Positions 10,641-22,559 of a stretch of 32,638 nt of DNA are shown here, in pieces. Position 1 is the stretch's first letter, and every line of letters starts with the position of its first letter. The position numbers and the translations under genes were made by a program. The stretch spans positions 1 to 32,638 of the forward strand of contig CANTFL010000894.1 in NCBI GenBank assembly GCA_947650285.1. The letters run 5' to 3'. This DNA comes from Hyaloperonospora brassicae. Its lineage: Eukaryota > Oomycota > Peronosporomycetes > Peronosporales > Peronosporaceae. The notes beneath the pieces are model-generated. The model had not been told where the DNA came from and searched no databases. It saw nothing but the letters and a program-made list of their open reading frames with translations.

Positions 10641-11829
10641 CATTTAACGGCTACTTTAACCGATTAATTGATTGTACCACAACTTAAGTATGCGAAAGAG
10701 GTCAATGATAGGAGTATGGAAGAAAGGGCACAGAAGGACTTAGAGATAGAATGAGCGTCGATCAAAGATTATCTGAAGGGTCCTAGCTGCAGCTTCAAAA
10801 ACCACCAGGATCCACGCACGAACTGTGGGTTCGTCGATTACCCACACTACTACCTACTGTCATATACAACAGGAGAGAAAAAGTGAAGACGGTCAGATTG
10901 ACAAATGTTGCACCACGGGTAACGACCTTCCCGGCATATTTTCCAATTGTCGTGTTGATACCACCCATCACGCTTCCATGCAATGAGGGATATGTACGCG
11001 TGAATTCTTCGAATTACAGAGATTGGCAAGTACTGACACACGAACATGTCTTAGACAAAGAATTGCTACGAAAAGAGAAAGGTTTGTATGAGAAATTGTT
11101 CTCTCGACAAACACCGGCGGTAGAACGACCTATTTACACATTACTGCGGGCCATACTTCGTCGAGAATAAGCGACTATGAGTGCACAATGTCCGATCAGA
11201 AAAGACGAGCGTATCTTGAAGAGTGAAGGCAGTGTAACAGGACGCTAAGCTCAAGGTGTACCCACGGAGCTGACGAAGGGTGAACTGAATACGTGTGATA
11301 ATCAGCTTGCTAATTTCTATCCGAAACATGCCACGCATGTCAAGAATGACACCCAAGGCATCAGCAACACATCAAGCCACTCGGCGGAGGCCACGACAGC
11401 GTGCACGGAGTAAGACGAGGACACTCTATTGCTCAAGGAGCTCCTTCACTGGTCAAATAATATGTATGGAGAGCAAGGTACAATACAAGGTCGAATTGGT
11501 GAGCCTTCTGGATTAAATATATCGTCACGGAAAAGTGAGAGCAACTACTTCGACAAACTCGACAAACAGTTCTTGTGTGCCGTAGAAGAGTCGAAATTGA
11601 ACCGACTTGATGAGGGCTCATCAATTGCGTCGTTGGAAGGACCTACTTTTGAGCATGAACCCAGCGAAGACACCATGGTGGATGCGTCCGCGAGCTTGCC
11701 TTTTTGCCGGTCCTCATTGAACTGACCTTAACAAAGGTGGACTATGGCAAAGAGAATATTGTATCATCGTCTAATGATGACAAACAACAAGCCAGGTCGA
11801 TTGCTGTATTGTAGAAAGATGAACAGATC

Positions 11830-12830
11830 ATGTTTTCGAGTTGGATTGCGTTACCACCTCCAGCGTATGGAGTAGTGTGCGATATTGACGTAAACGAACA
11901 CGATCCTATTCAACGACGGGCTCGACGTGTACTCCTCCGACATCGTACAAAAAACTACAAATTACTTCAGGGGTTGTTGCAGGCAGGCCTCATTCTGCTC
12001 TCACAGAGTCCGTGGACTCATTAAATGTAATTGTTTCAAAGAAGAATGACGTGGACATGCGTTTTAGTATAGTTTACAATAATTTCAATGCTGTGAGGGT
12101 AGGCATGTAACATACAATGCCTCTCGTCGAAGATCGGGTTTGGGACTGGAAGAATATCAATGGGTTTGCTCTGTTGAAGCTGCTAGTGGGTTCTGGTAGA
12201 TAATAATAACGGAGAGAGCGAGACACAATTCATATTCTGTGTGCTCTTTGGGACATTTTGCATGGTGAGATATACCATTTGGATCAAAGAACGCTCCGAT
12301 GATCTATCAGCAATTAATTGACAACGCCTTGTGGATCGAAGTTTAACTTGAAGAAGGCTGTAGTAAGTTTTCATCGAAGGTGCGAAATGTGGAGAAAGAA
12401 GCAACAAATAGACAATCGATGTTCTCGTCAGAGACGCCCGCCTGCGTCCAACACACACACACTCCGTCACTAAGCTTGAAGCGGATTGCTACATCAACAC
12501 GGACCCTGATGCAAAACAACGAATAGTCAACGACCCCATTAACGATATGTTCTTAACAGCTGAACCCGACGAATCGACACTTGGCCCGGTGTTCAAGCAT
12601 CTATCGTTTGCGAATGATACTTGTTTCGGTGAAAGAAGTTTAGAGAACTGCTTAGCAAAACTCACTCTATTGTTAGAACGATTCACAGAGTGTCGAATAA
12701 GCGTGAGTTTTACTAAGATCATCTTTGTTCAACCGCGAGTTGCTTACTCTCCCATAAAAAACAAAAACGCGTCGGAAATTGCAGCTTATCTAGAGAACTT
12801 GGCAGATATTTCTAAGCTCCTATTTCCAAC
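11830..12830 (+). pseudogene. pol: Element 1: reverse transcriptase, decayed
   Basis: The segment opens with LPPPAYGVV and a basic stretch, followed by LLQAGLILLSQSPW, which resembles the fingers region of gypsy RTs. SLGHFAW and PFGSKNAPMIYQ (about 12240-12310) match the conserved FxxLPFGLxNAP region. The catalytic box reads SFANDTCFG: the first Asp of the xxDD pair is Asn (codon 12613-12615). Then comes a thumb-like part, FLGALKYYSRFI, at about 12850. Several stops and frame changes occur. It clearly comes from a gypsy RT that once copied element RNA. Confidence 0.85.
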
Positions 12831-14000
12831 TTAGAAGAAATTCATTCATGCATTCTTGGGAGCTCTCAAGTACTACAGCCGATTTATTAAGAGCATCGCT
12901 ATCTATGAGGCAGTCATCTACCATTAAGGGAGGACGAATTCTTGGGGTCACCAGATCGGGTGACAGCTCGAAAAACGTTTGAGCTGTTTAAATAATCGAA
13001 TGTCAAAGCGTCCGTCTTCCGTCATTTTAATTAGATGTTGAATGTTGACTTAATGACCTTGGCAAACAATTAGGCACTGAGTAGTACCTTACTGCAACTC
13101 TACGACCACAAAATGCACCCAGTGCGAGTTTGCGACTAAGTGTTTAACATAATGAGAAGATACAAAACCCAACAGAACGCGAGGTACAATTATTATTGCA
13201 ACTGATCAAGGTTGCACATACACTGCTTGTTGGAAAAGCAAACCATGTCTACACAACGTACTCAACATTAGTGTGGGTCTTAACATCGAATTCGTTTTAT
13301 GGTCAAGCAGTCAGCTTTGCCGTACTGTCATCGCCTTATTATTTAAAAATCAAAAGAGTCAGAGAGAGCGATGTAAATTTTCTGCAGCTACTCCAAGCGT
13401 TTATCACGCCGACAGTCGGACTTGACTAATCGCTGGCTCATATTGCCCCAAGCCCCACTCATGGGATAGTATTACGCCTCGGCCCTAAGATTTTATATGC
13501 ACTAGTCGCGTAAGAATTCAACGGTTAATTATTTCTTTCGATTGTAAATCATAAATGGCAAAATTATGGCGGATTTGGAAGTTGTACGTGTATATAGTGG
13601 ATACTTCCTAAGTAGTCGGTCGTAATGGCTACGAACGATCACCTTCCGTTGACTACAACAAATTTGGCGGAATACGCCGTCATGAACCAAAGCGCTCAAG
13701 CATCATTAGATCACTACGTTGCTAATTTATTCATAGTGGGGCACTCGAGGCTAGCGATCCAGCAAGCAATGGGAGTGATCGCGTGCAAAAACAGCTCACC
13801 GCAAGTGAATTAGGCACATCATAAAGAGTGAGTAACGATATATAATTCCGTGCGATACTTATCCGTTACCCGCTCTTACAATACGTCCGCCGACGTTTTG
13901 GCCACGAAAGCACTGTAGACCAAGATTGAGAATATGCTCTTAGGCGAGAAGCGCTATGAGTAGCTACGGCAATTGAACCGGATACGATAAAATTTGGTCG
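12831..14000 (+). pseudogene. Element 1: RNase H region, decayed
   Basis: Two blocks are visible. The frame 13196-13429 continues the connection/RNase H part of gypsy pol (LLVGKANHVYTTYSTLVWVL). The frame 13625-13813 shows a second RNase H-like block: NLAEYAVMNQSAQASLDH, then IVGHSRLAIQQ, where GDS is usual. The catalytic Asp is His (codon 13742-13744). RNase H removes the RNA strand during reverse transcription. The surrounding frames are full of stops, so this copy is dead. Confidence 0.7.
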
Positions 14001-14559
14001 GAGACAACCAACCGGTTAAATTTAGCGAATTTACGATAGCGGTGTCAGCGACTACACGACGTGCAACACATTGAGTGCGATTTGCAGACCAGTTAATCAG
14101 CGAACGGCCGACAGAGAGAAATGAGGAGTAGGACGAAATCAAGAATCAAAGAATAGGTTTCGAACCGCAGTGACCCTATCAAAACCCTATACTCAAGCAT
14201 CATCAAATGCAGAGGATATGGATCGAACAACCTTCCAAAATGAGCGAAGAGAACGGTGATTGACCGCCTAAGATGACGAGACAAAACGAACAGATATGAA
14301 GACGTAACTGCGAGAAGAATTCGACAAATTGACACATCATCAATGTCGCGAGGCTGGGAATATCGCTGATCGATTCGTGTTGAGCCAGGATGGGTTGCCT
14401 ATTACGTGGAATGACGCCGAGAATTACGAGAGGCACAAGAGAACGACATCAAATTGCGACTTGAAATCTTAACGACACTAGTCAACTAAATCCTGTTTAA
14501 TTACCATGACTCGATAGAAAGCGGTCACTAAGGAATTGTACGGATATACCACAAAGTCA

Positions 14560-15300
14560 AGAATGATTATTACTGTATCAAATTGTATGCAAATGTCGTA
14601 CGACACGTACAGGATTGCGAGGAATGCAGCACGAGCAAGAAAAGCCGGTACTCAAGGGGTGTTTGCCAGGGTATAAAGTGTCCTAGCGACCATTTCAGGT
14701 GGCGTCAATGGACGTCGTCATTCCACTCCCAAATACTCGACGAGGTAATTCGGCGCTGTTATTGTTTAAAGATCACTACACTGGATTTGTGATAGCTAAG
14801 GCTATGAACGATACATCGTCATTGGAGGTAGCCAAAGCGCTTGAATAGATGATGCTGCGTCATTTAGGTGCTCCTAGTCTCATTCGTCACGACAGAGATC
14901 CCATGTTCACGAGCAAGGTATTTTGATCGTTTGCTGAAACGTGCAAGCCAAGTCAAGAGCCACTCTCAGTTATCGTCCACAATCAAACGGGCAGCAAGAA
15001 CGAAGTGTAAAGAAAATGATACAGACGGTGCGAGTGTAGGTTGAAGATCACTACAAGCAGATTGGGATGACAGTGCGGTAAATTAATTCACGCCATCAAC
15101 AACCCAAGAGACGCAACGAGAAAAGAGACGCTGTTCTATTTGATACACGGGTGGGACGCCCACTCAACATTGAAGGAAATGTAAGAGTAAATGAGAATCT
15201 CCAAGCAAAGAAACATTAGGATGATAGACTCGACGAATCCAGTTCTGTGGCGTCGCGAGGTCGATTGGCAGAGAGAAGTGGCACTTCGACTTGCAAAGGA
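14560..15300 (+). pseudogene. Element 1: integrase core, decayed
   Basis: YANVVRHVQDCEEC near 14583 is the end of the HHCC zinc-binding domain. In an adjacent frame the core domain shows MDVVIPLPN (first catalytic Asp, about 14710), DHYTGFVIAKAMN, LGAPSLIRHDRDPMF (second Asp region, about 14870-14910), then tail blocks. The order and spacing are those of a Ty3/gypsy integrase, which inserts the cDNA into chromosomes. Frameshifts near 14700 and many stops make it non-functional. Confidence 0.8.
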
Positions 15301-15489
15301 GTACCAAATGAGAGATTAGGCAAGATGAGCGCGTAAGCATAACGAGCTACTAAGTCAAGCTGAGCGACGAACAGAGTCAACGAACATGTGATAGGATACT
15401 AAGCAGGATGATGAGGCGCCAGAGGATCAAACAATTCGAACGATTGACAACAAAGATAAAAACCCGACGACACGGAGGACGTCCAATGC

Positions 15490-16020
15490 TGCAATGAATG
15501 AAGGAAACCAGGTGTTGCTATTTATAAAATCGGTAAATCCTGGACTTAAAAAAGAGCTAGCACTTAGGTGGCATGGCCCTGTTAGGGTTAAGAAACAGAT
15601 TGAAAAATTCGCGTTTGAACAGGTGTTGCCAGATAGAAGTGGATACGGATTGTGCACAGTTGTCCACGTATCGCTCTAGAAAAAGGTGACAAGACAAGGG
15701 GCACGTCCAACAACGAAATTGGTGCATGGACTTAGTGATAATGATCAACTTTACCTTGACAAAGAACTACTGTCAGAAGATATATGGATACCCGACGAGC
15801 CTATTAGCCGACACGAGGTCAAAACTATATTGGACGATGACACGTTAAGGTCGACGACCACTGACATATGCCAGAGGAATTGTTTAGTCACATAAGTGGG
15901 ATACGATGAACCCACGTAAGGGCCATTTACCAACTTGTCATGTGGAGGTTTATTATCGAACTACTTGAGACGGAAAAAAGGGAGAATCGTCTGCAAATGG
16001 TGCAAGTCGCAGACCAACGG
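15490..16020 (+). pseudogene. Element 1: integrase C-terminus and chromodomain remnant
   Basis: The frame 15494-15679 carries the GPR/KELALRWHGPVRVK block typical of integrase C-termini, then LPDRSGYGLCTVVHVS. The next frame, 15686-15895, is acidic (PDEPISRHEVKTILDD). Pieces of a chromodomain-like end (NLSCGGLL) run to about 16020. Chromodomain tails direct insertion towards chromatin marks in chromoviruses. This closes the element 1 coding region. Confidence 0.7.
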
Positions 16021-16171
16021 TAAAAACACCAGCACCACGCTTACTCTCATTCTGTAAAACTAGCGGGAAGAAAGAGAAGTGAAGTTACTGCGTCAAATTG
16101 TATTGATGCATGGAGAAAAATTTAAATTGACTAAAGAAATCATGACACGAAGCCAAAACAGAGGCGACTAA

Positions 16172-16426
16172 ATGTCAGCGATGGACGAGGTAAAATCACC
16201 AGGATACGGCGTAGAGACACAGTTAGAAGTGTCGACAAAAACTGCATACCATCTCGACAAGTCGGACTCAGGAGCAGAGGGGTCGACGACCGGAGGAGAA
16301 GCTTCGTCTGTATCGACATCCCTAGCGATTAGTGAATCCACTTCGCTTTCAGACGTACCAACTGGAGCGAATACAGGGAATCTGGATTGCAAGGACGAAA
16401 ACACGTATTATAGGGTGTTGTGGTGA
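16172..16426 (+). other. Unassigned Ser/Thr-rich acidic open frame downstream of element 1
   Basis: An 84-codon frame rich in Ser, Thr, Gly and Glu with no known motif. It sits between the end of pol and a possible LTR start (TGTTGTGGTG at 16416, roughly the reverse complement of the element 1 LTR end TACCACAAC). It may be part of the element's 3' region. I cannot confirm that it is coding. Confidence 0.3.
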
Positions 16427-18423
16427 AGTCGATCTCACAAAATTGCTTATGTTAGGGTCGATCTTCCACTTGCCCAGACTTGCCGACTCACGTAAGGGGT
16501 ACTCCGATCCGTGCCTTGTTGTATAGCCTTGTGCTCACCTTGTGTACCCGTCGGTTGGGCTGGCTTGAGCTCTTCGTCACGGCCTTGGGAGATGTCGATC
16601 TGGCTGAGAGATTGGGTTGAGATTTTGCTTCCGGTGCGGAAATCTTCACACCACGAATAGGGGTTCTACGATCTTGATCTTGAGTCGCGGCAGTCACTAT
16701 TTGGCGATGTCGCGATCTCTATATTGAATCACACCGATCTCGATCTGTCTTCAGGATCGGGGTCTTTGCTGTGTGGAAATCTTCGCTCAGCAAAAAGTTA
16801 TCTTGCGTCGATCTTTCCTTGAAATCTGTCCGATCTGGTCTTGGGATCGGCCGATTTTGCAGGAAGTGCGCAATGGGCGCAGATAGGTGTCCTGTTTCGC
16901 CAAAATGAAACGGGTCGACCTGCCTTGTGGATCGCTTCGATCTCGCTCGGTCTTGTCTTGAACTCCTTGCGCAAATCTTTTGACCACTTGAGCCGTCTCG
17001 CGATCTTGTAACCAAACTCCTTTCCATTTTCGCTGCTACCCTATCAGTTGAGTTGAGTGTGAGTACTTGATCGATCCGGGGCCAAACTTCCCGAAATCAC
17101 TCTTCTCGCTCTTGGCAAACAATCCAAGATAGGTCTTCAATATCCTAACAACACGCGTGCCTCAAACCGTCGATGAAGCTAAAGAAACCTTGCCCGGATG
17201 AGAGGGAGGGAGCGCGCGTCGTAAGCAGAAGAAGTAGAATTCAAGTCTGTTTTATTGACCAGCCAACTTACTAGCCAACCTATCTTTAAGCCTATTCCAA
17301 ACTGTAGGTTACTCTCCAAACCGATATAACCTTTCAGCTTGGCCGCCCCTTACACACGTGTCGAAATTTCATGATCTGTGCTCCAAAGATAGCGCTAATA
17401 TCCTCGATATCGTAACTAAACACCAAATGAGAACCAAATCCCAAATACGGTACCAAATTCCCATTTTTGGTACCAAAAGTTCCGAAATAGTACTTAAGTG
17501 CCAAATGTGCCTAAATCCATTTTCCGACGTCAATTCAACCGGCTTCGATTGACTCTTTCGGTCTGGACGTTTGCGACATCACCGATGGACCTTCAACAAA
17601 CATATTCATCATGATCCTAAAGTCTCATCAGCGATATATCTATAATCAACAGGGAACATGACCGATCTGGTTCCCAAATTCGAGATCGTTGAGATCGACA
17701 CGGTACAATTCAACAGTAGATGTTCTTCTGTTAATTGTACGTGCTCCAATATCACCCTGCAGGGTTTTTCTGGTCCACGATACTCTTCATATAGTTTCCT
17801 GGACCTCCACGAGTATCCACAATTCCAGATCGGGTTATAATTAACCTAAATCAGTACTTCCATTGTGAGATCAGTAATGAGTATTACCGATCTGCCGGAT
17901 GTTACACCTTCGTCCCAGAGTCATATCGCATCGCATCACCTGGTACCAGATGCATCTTTCTAGAATGACTTGGCCACAATATCTATCCACGACCGTTGCT
18001 ATACGTATCCTTCTCCTTGACCAACATTCTGGTAAATTGTATGACTTTGTACCACTTCCTCGTCCCAGATCGCGCTATACGTATCCTTCTCCTTGACCAA
18101 CATTCAGGCAAACTGTATGACTTATTCCCACTTCCTCGCCCCAGATCGCTCCATGGAAATCATTCTATTTGTCTTCTTGGCCCATATCGCTCTGTCCCCG
18201 GTCGTTCTAAATCCATCATTCTGGCGACAGTTGGATCGGATCGCCGATCCCCGTTGAGATCGCTTTCCATCTCCTTATTCGATCGCTAGGTACCTTGGCT
18301 CATTTTCCACCAGTGAGTGACACCCCAACTGGGTGGTCACGATCCACGTCCCATCATTTGATCCGTGACTTTACCACAGTGTTCCGATGGGCGGGTCAGT
18401 GACCAGACACGCCAGAGTTCGAC
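16416..18423 (+). repeat. GATC-rich non-coding region, possibly a long LTR or spacer
   Basis: About 2 kb with no convincing gene. By eye it contains roughly 35 GATC tetranucleotides, mostly in CGATCT or GATCGG contexts, against about eight expected for random sequence. It opens with TGTTGTGGTG, which may be the start of a 3' LTR, but it does not align with the LTR end at 7300-7500, so no LTR pair is claimed. It contains a 76-bp tandem duplication near its end. Confidence 0.5.
17998..18149 (+). repeat. 76-bp tandem duplication
   Basis: Two adjacent 76-bp units (17998-18073 and 18074-18149) begin GCTATACGTATCCTTCTCC and end CCCAGATCGC. They differ at a small number of positions. It lies inside the GATC-rich region. 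Confidence 0.9.
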
Positions 18424-18780
18424 TTAGTCCTGCGCCTTAAGCTCGTTGATCCAATCGAAACTCTCGGGCAGCCACGCACAAATCATGATTGGGTACAGAG
18501 GCACTGACGGCTTATTGATAAGTTCGGGGTCAAGCAAAGGTGTGGGTCCACGAGATGACTTCGCTGACGCCGAATCGTGCATGGCAATACTCAAGTTCTT
18601 CGCGACATTCCGTAGATTATCCCCACGACGTTTGCGAGCGGCAGGAAACTCACCCCAAGCTGCATAAATATAGAACAAGTCTTCGGCCGAGCGAGACGAG
18701 TTTCATCGGGGTGCATGCCCATAATAATACTGGACTCCAAGATCCAATGCGCACGCTCTCACACATCCACAAATAACTTT
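18424..18780 (-). pseudogene. C-terminal part of an unidentified protein
   Basis: Minus-strand frame open from 18702 to the stop at 18424, and readable back to about 18780 through one TGA (18703-18705). The protein looks genuine: AAWGEFPAARKRRGDNLRNVAKN, a linker, then ICAWLPESFDWINELKAQD at the end. I do not recognise the family. Its surroundings suggest transposon origin, though a host gene remnant is possible. The plus-strand frame over the same bases looks like a shadow. Confidence 0.4.
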
Positions 18781-19390
18781 AAGCAAAAATCAGCACGGGC
18801 AGACGGCGTTTAATCAGGATCATCTCCGAAAAATTTGGTTTACGCGTCAGCCACTAAGTCTAGACTAGAATTTGATTGAGAAGAACTGGGAGGACGGTGA
18901 AGCCGATCTTGGGCTCACCAAACTTGAAGCTACTCAAGAATACAGGTTTTGGTAGAAATAACGCTAGAGTGCGCTGACACGGATGCGACCAATTAAACAC
19001 GTCAGCAAACGCGAGGAAAACTTCGAGTTAAATGGGGTTGCGAGCGACGAACGACTTCGATCCAAAAAGCACCAGTTGGATATGGAACCTAGCCAACGTA
19101 ATGCGACAATCAGCAGCGATCGAACTTAGGATAAAAGAACGAAATGTTTCGACTCACTCGCATGGCAGAAGTCGACATCGATGCCTAAGCAACCACTTGA
19201 CCCGCACGAGCCCAAACAAGAGAGTAAGAAAACGATATTGGGTTAAGTAAATCAACGGCAGCAATTTACTTCGATGGCGACGGCGACTTAGATTCGGCAT
19301 CAATTGATGCCAGTAAATAAGACAACGATAACGTAGAATAAGCTGTCACCATAGTCGTTGACTTCTTGCTAAGACTGGATCTGGACCTGT
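18781..19390. other. Decayed sequence, no gene assigned
   Basis: Short frames on both strands, none recognisable. The minus strand keeps faint protein-like traces upstream of the 18424-18780 fragment. Nothing further can be supported. Confidence 0.3.
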
Positions 19391-19981
19391 GAATTCGTTG
19401 CTTCTCCTTCGGTGATCCAGTGGGCCATACGCCGGTGGAAGCAGCTGATAATTTGATAGCAGTGGTAACAACAGACGTAGTTGTCGGCGTGACGGAAATG
19501 TTTGTTTTCTTATCCGATGGGCGACTAAAAGACGCGCTAGTAGATGCATCAGGGACGTCCGTTGAGGAGGGTGGAACAGGCAATGAATCGGGTGACGGAA
19601 ACAGGACATCTTTCCATTACTTGGACGACCTAGCAGACGACTGGCTAGAGGGAAACACAAAAGAACACCAGCAGCAACAAAGATGACGGTCGGCGACGTC
19701 GATTACACCACGTCAGATACGATTTTACTCGACAAATTTTTCGCGATGACGACCGATAAGCAAAGAATCGGAGCAGCTTTAGTGTGTCCGGCTGCTTAGA
19801 AACGGCCGCGGGTGGTAGCACAAACACAGTTGCGGAATACCGGCCAGTTCTTACCCAGGAAGGTGATGCGGATGGGGCAACAGGTGTAGCATCCACCTTG
19901 GATCTCTTCAGTCGTGCGGAAGCTAATAAGGCCTTGGCCTTCTTGAAATACGTGGATGATCGCTTGGTGACTCAAGGATGA
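19390..19981 (+). pseudogene. Decayed coding fragment, transposon-like
   Basis: Three plus-strand segments in different frames read as one protein-like stretch: LSDGRLKDALVDASGTSVEE to TSFHYLDDLADDWLEGN (19420-19686), then LLDKFFAMTTDKQRIGAALV (about 19725-19790), then VAEYRPVLTQEGDADGA to ALAFLKYVDDRLVTQG (19784-19981). At least two frameshifts separate them. The acidic, helical character would fit a gag N-terminus, but I do not recognise the protein. It runs towards the minus-strand fragment below. Confidence 0.4.
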
Positions 19982-20833
19982 ACTGCACCCACCTTCCGAC
20001 GCGACTTAGACATTAGAAATACCGATGGTGACGCGGGTCGGGTAAGAGCGGGAGTAACGTGAGATTGTACGGGAAAAATACTCACCGCTTCTAGCCCCAG
20101 ACGCTGAGAAGTGAAAGTGGTCGACGAAACAGGATCTTCAGTAAAATGTACAGCCTCAGACGCGGAATTAGGTGTCCCAGAAGAACGCCCGATTGTCAGT
20201 GAAGCAACAGAAGGTTCATGAGTTGTCACATTTGGCGAAAGCGCTGATGCAACCTGCAACTTTGTCTCTGTCAGAAAAAAAGAATCAAGTGCATGACTCA
20301 ACGATTCGTCGGTTAGATTGGATTATATATAGGGCGACGATGGAGTGGCACCCGCCGATACCGACCCAGTCGTAGATGGACAAGCCTAACAGAGAGAAAG
20401 ATCTGACTCCGGACATACACTGGAATTTAACGCAGATTCAAACGTAGTCGATCGTCTCATCAGAGAAGTTGGAGAAGATGCCGTCGAAGAGGACAGCTCA
20501 CATACAGTCACAATAGTCGGTGACGAAGACTTTACGCCGACCGTCACAGCAGTAAACGACGGAAAAGTCGAATGCAGGGGACCCACAGAAGAACATACAA
20601 CTATAAAGTACGTCGGCCAGACGGGGAAGCCTAGCGTCGCAAAGATATCTAGCAATCGAAAGATGAGCCGGTTCCATCAGAGTGTCCCGAGACAATAATG
20701 ACGGGATGGGAGCAGCAGATGAAGTTTTGCGCCGCAAAACCATTTTTTGAAATGTCGTTGACCCGTCGAACGAAATGAAGTCGGGGAATCGAGTAGCGAG
20801 AAGTCGTCACAACCGCAAATCGATGTCCATATC
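19982..20833. other. Decayed coding-like DNA, strand unresolved
   Basis: Open frames occur on both strands. On plus, an acidic stretch (REVGEDAVEEDSSHTVTIVGDEDF) lies at about 20450-20530. On minus, 20498-20743 reads PSLLSRDTLMEPAHLS to YCCDGRRKVFVTDY, which could continue the gag-like fragment at 20834-21307. I cannot decide between them. Confidence 0.3.
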
Positions 20834-21307
20834 TCAAGATTCTAATCGAGAACCGTCTACGCCAACCGCTGCAGCCACCGCAAGGTTCGGTCCAGCGGAA
20901 TATTTACGACGTAGCAGAGCCTTTTGCTGTCGTATGACCTGTTGCTGACTACTGACGGTGCGTCGCATGAACCGGAGCGCATGTCCATTTCCATTGTACG
21001 AGGTCTCCAGTGCACCCTGGAGCTGCCGGAAGTAACCAGCGGCCACGCTTTCGACAGTGGTGTGACAAGCTTGATTATTTGAGAGGTCTCGCGTAAGCTA
21101 ATTAATCATGCGATCACGGGCCGCTATGCCAGCAGGCAGCTCTGCAATCACTCCCTCGGCCGAAGCAAGGCAATTGTCCTGATGTTTAGCCGTCTGACTT
21201 GCGGAAGACTCGAGAGAGTACATCGACTTATGTAGCGATTCAATTATCTCGGTAGTCTGTCACGCGGCTGATTTCGATGTCTGGGACTCCTTCTTAGTCG
21301 TCGACAT
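20834..21307 (-). pseudogene. Gag-like coiled-coil protein fragment
   Basis: From an ATG at 21305-21307 the minus strand reads 157 codons to the stop at 20834, interrupted only by an early TGA and one TAG. The product is Gln/Ala/Arg-rich and helical: IIESLHKSMYSLESSASQ, then AEGVIAEL, RTVSSQQQVIRQQKALLRRK and AVAAAVGVD. This is the composition of a coiled-coil N-terminal gag or a similar structural protein. I cannot name the family. No pol is adjacent on this strand. Confidence 0.45.
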
Positions 21308-21569
21308 GCGGTGCGGCAAGTTGGTTAGCTTTGAGACGGAAATTTACATTAGCCGACAAGGGAAAGCATTATCTTGTTGAGACTGGTAAAAAGCCACGCA
21401 CAGAGCCGCGATATCCGTGGAGTGATCGACGATGGAAGAACATCATCATATATAAAGGAATTCAAGTCATCCAACAAGTAAAGTATCAGGATGGGTTGAC
21501 TCAGCGACGTGTCGAGAAGCGGTCGAGGAGACTTCATAAACGTCACGATCACCCGTATCAATTCTAATT

Positions 21570-22504
21570 CGCGCGATTCCTGCGGTCGTTGATGCTCGAG
21601 AGTAGGCGAGAGAGATGCATCGTATCCAGCAATGATATAGATCCATGGCCAGTTGAACGCGCGACCTAGGTGGAGTTGGCAGAGACGACGCCAGACACGC
21701 AAGGATCACAAGGAGCCGATTTCGACAAATTGTGGAGTACATACTTCAAGCTAGACGATTAACTGACGGCCTAATACGACGAGGAAGATGGTCTCAGGTC
21801 ACGAGTCGTTTAGTTGACTACCAACTGAGCGAGCGAAGCAAGCGTAGACGACGAGAACCGGATCTGGTCTAAGCCTCGTCTCGTGATTCGTCGATTGTGG
21901 GTCGTCGACTGACTGAAAGGTACATCATCACCAAATATCTCGATGAGCAACAATAGTGGGCTATTCGACAAGAGGAGAGCGCTCAGAGCCGTATGCAGGT
22001 TGCTGCAACTCTTGAGGGTCGTCGTGGCTATCTGTTCACCCCACTCAGTGTGAAAAACCGTATACGCCAAACGACAGGTCGTTCTTTGGCAACGTGGGCC
22101 ATTGACGCTGAGCCAACATCTTCTGATGAGGTGGCAAGTTGACAGGTACTTCGCGAGATATACCTGCAACCTTACTTGACGACTCAGAGTCAATACACGT
22201 TGCGACTTGACACGCAAGCACGAGGGAACCAGTTACATCGATGAAGGGTAAAACCATCCTCCTAATCGCAGGCAAATATCAGGAGGAAGAAGACAACGCT
22301 TTTGGTCGCTGGGTGCATCGAAATCGACACCTCAGCAGCATGATAGCTCTCAGAGCAAGTGCCGATGTGGCAGATGTTCGTCTAGAACGAAAGCTTTGGT
22401 ATGATTACGCCAAGCTTAAGTCCAGAGGCCAGTTCCAAACTCGCACACGCTATGCTCCGGCTGTGCCGGTTGATGTGGGTGTTGGTCAAGCGGTGCCCAA
22501 CTAA
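21570..22504 (+). pseudogene. Decayed plus-strand protein, transposon-like
   Basis: Protein-like plus-strand blocks follow each other: ETTPDTQGSQGADFDKLWS near 21685-21740; from about 21812 a long frame with three stops that contains YQLSERSKRRRREPDLV and TLEGRRGYLFTPLSVKNR, reaching about 22235; then 22241-22504 with NAFGRWVHRNRHLSSMIAL and LERKLWYDYAKLKSRGQFQ, ending at a TAA at 22502-22504. The Gln/Arg-rich helical composition suggests a gag or other transposon protein. It runs head-on into element 2, whose chromodomain starts just beyond. The 135-codon minus-strand frame at 21810-22217 is judged a shadow. Confidence 0.4.
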
Positions 22505-22559
22505 ACACCTGCCTCCACCACTATTGGTGAGAAGCGCTCTCGGTCGAGAGATGACCCCT

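Noticed and set aside
10674..10686. GTACCACAACTT as a second LTR end inside element 1
   Set aside because: A 12-bp match to 7491-7502 without a primer-binding site or flanking similarity; it lies within decayed pol and is probably chance.
18372..18380. TACCACAG as the 3' end of a 2-kb LTR starting at 16416
   Set aside because: The preceding sequence shows no similarity to the verified LTR end at 7400-7500.
21810..22217. 135-codon minus-strand open frame
   Set aside because: The plus strand over the same bases reads a far more protein-like sequence (with three stops), so the minus frame is an antisense shadow.
22215..22240. TGTAACTGG on the minus strand as the start of a 3' LTR of element 2
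   Set aside because: The first bases resemble the 5' LTR start but the following sequence does not align.
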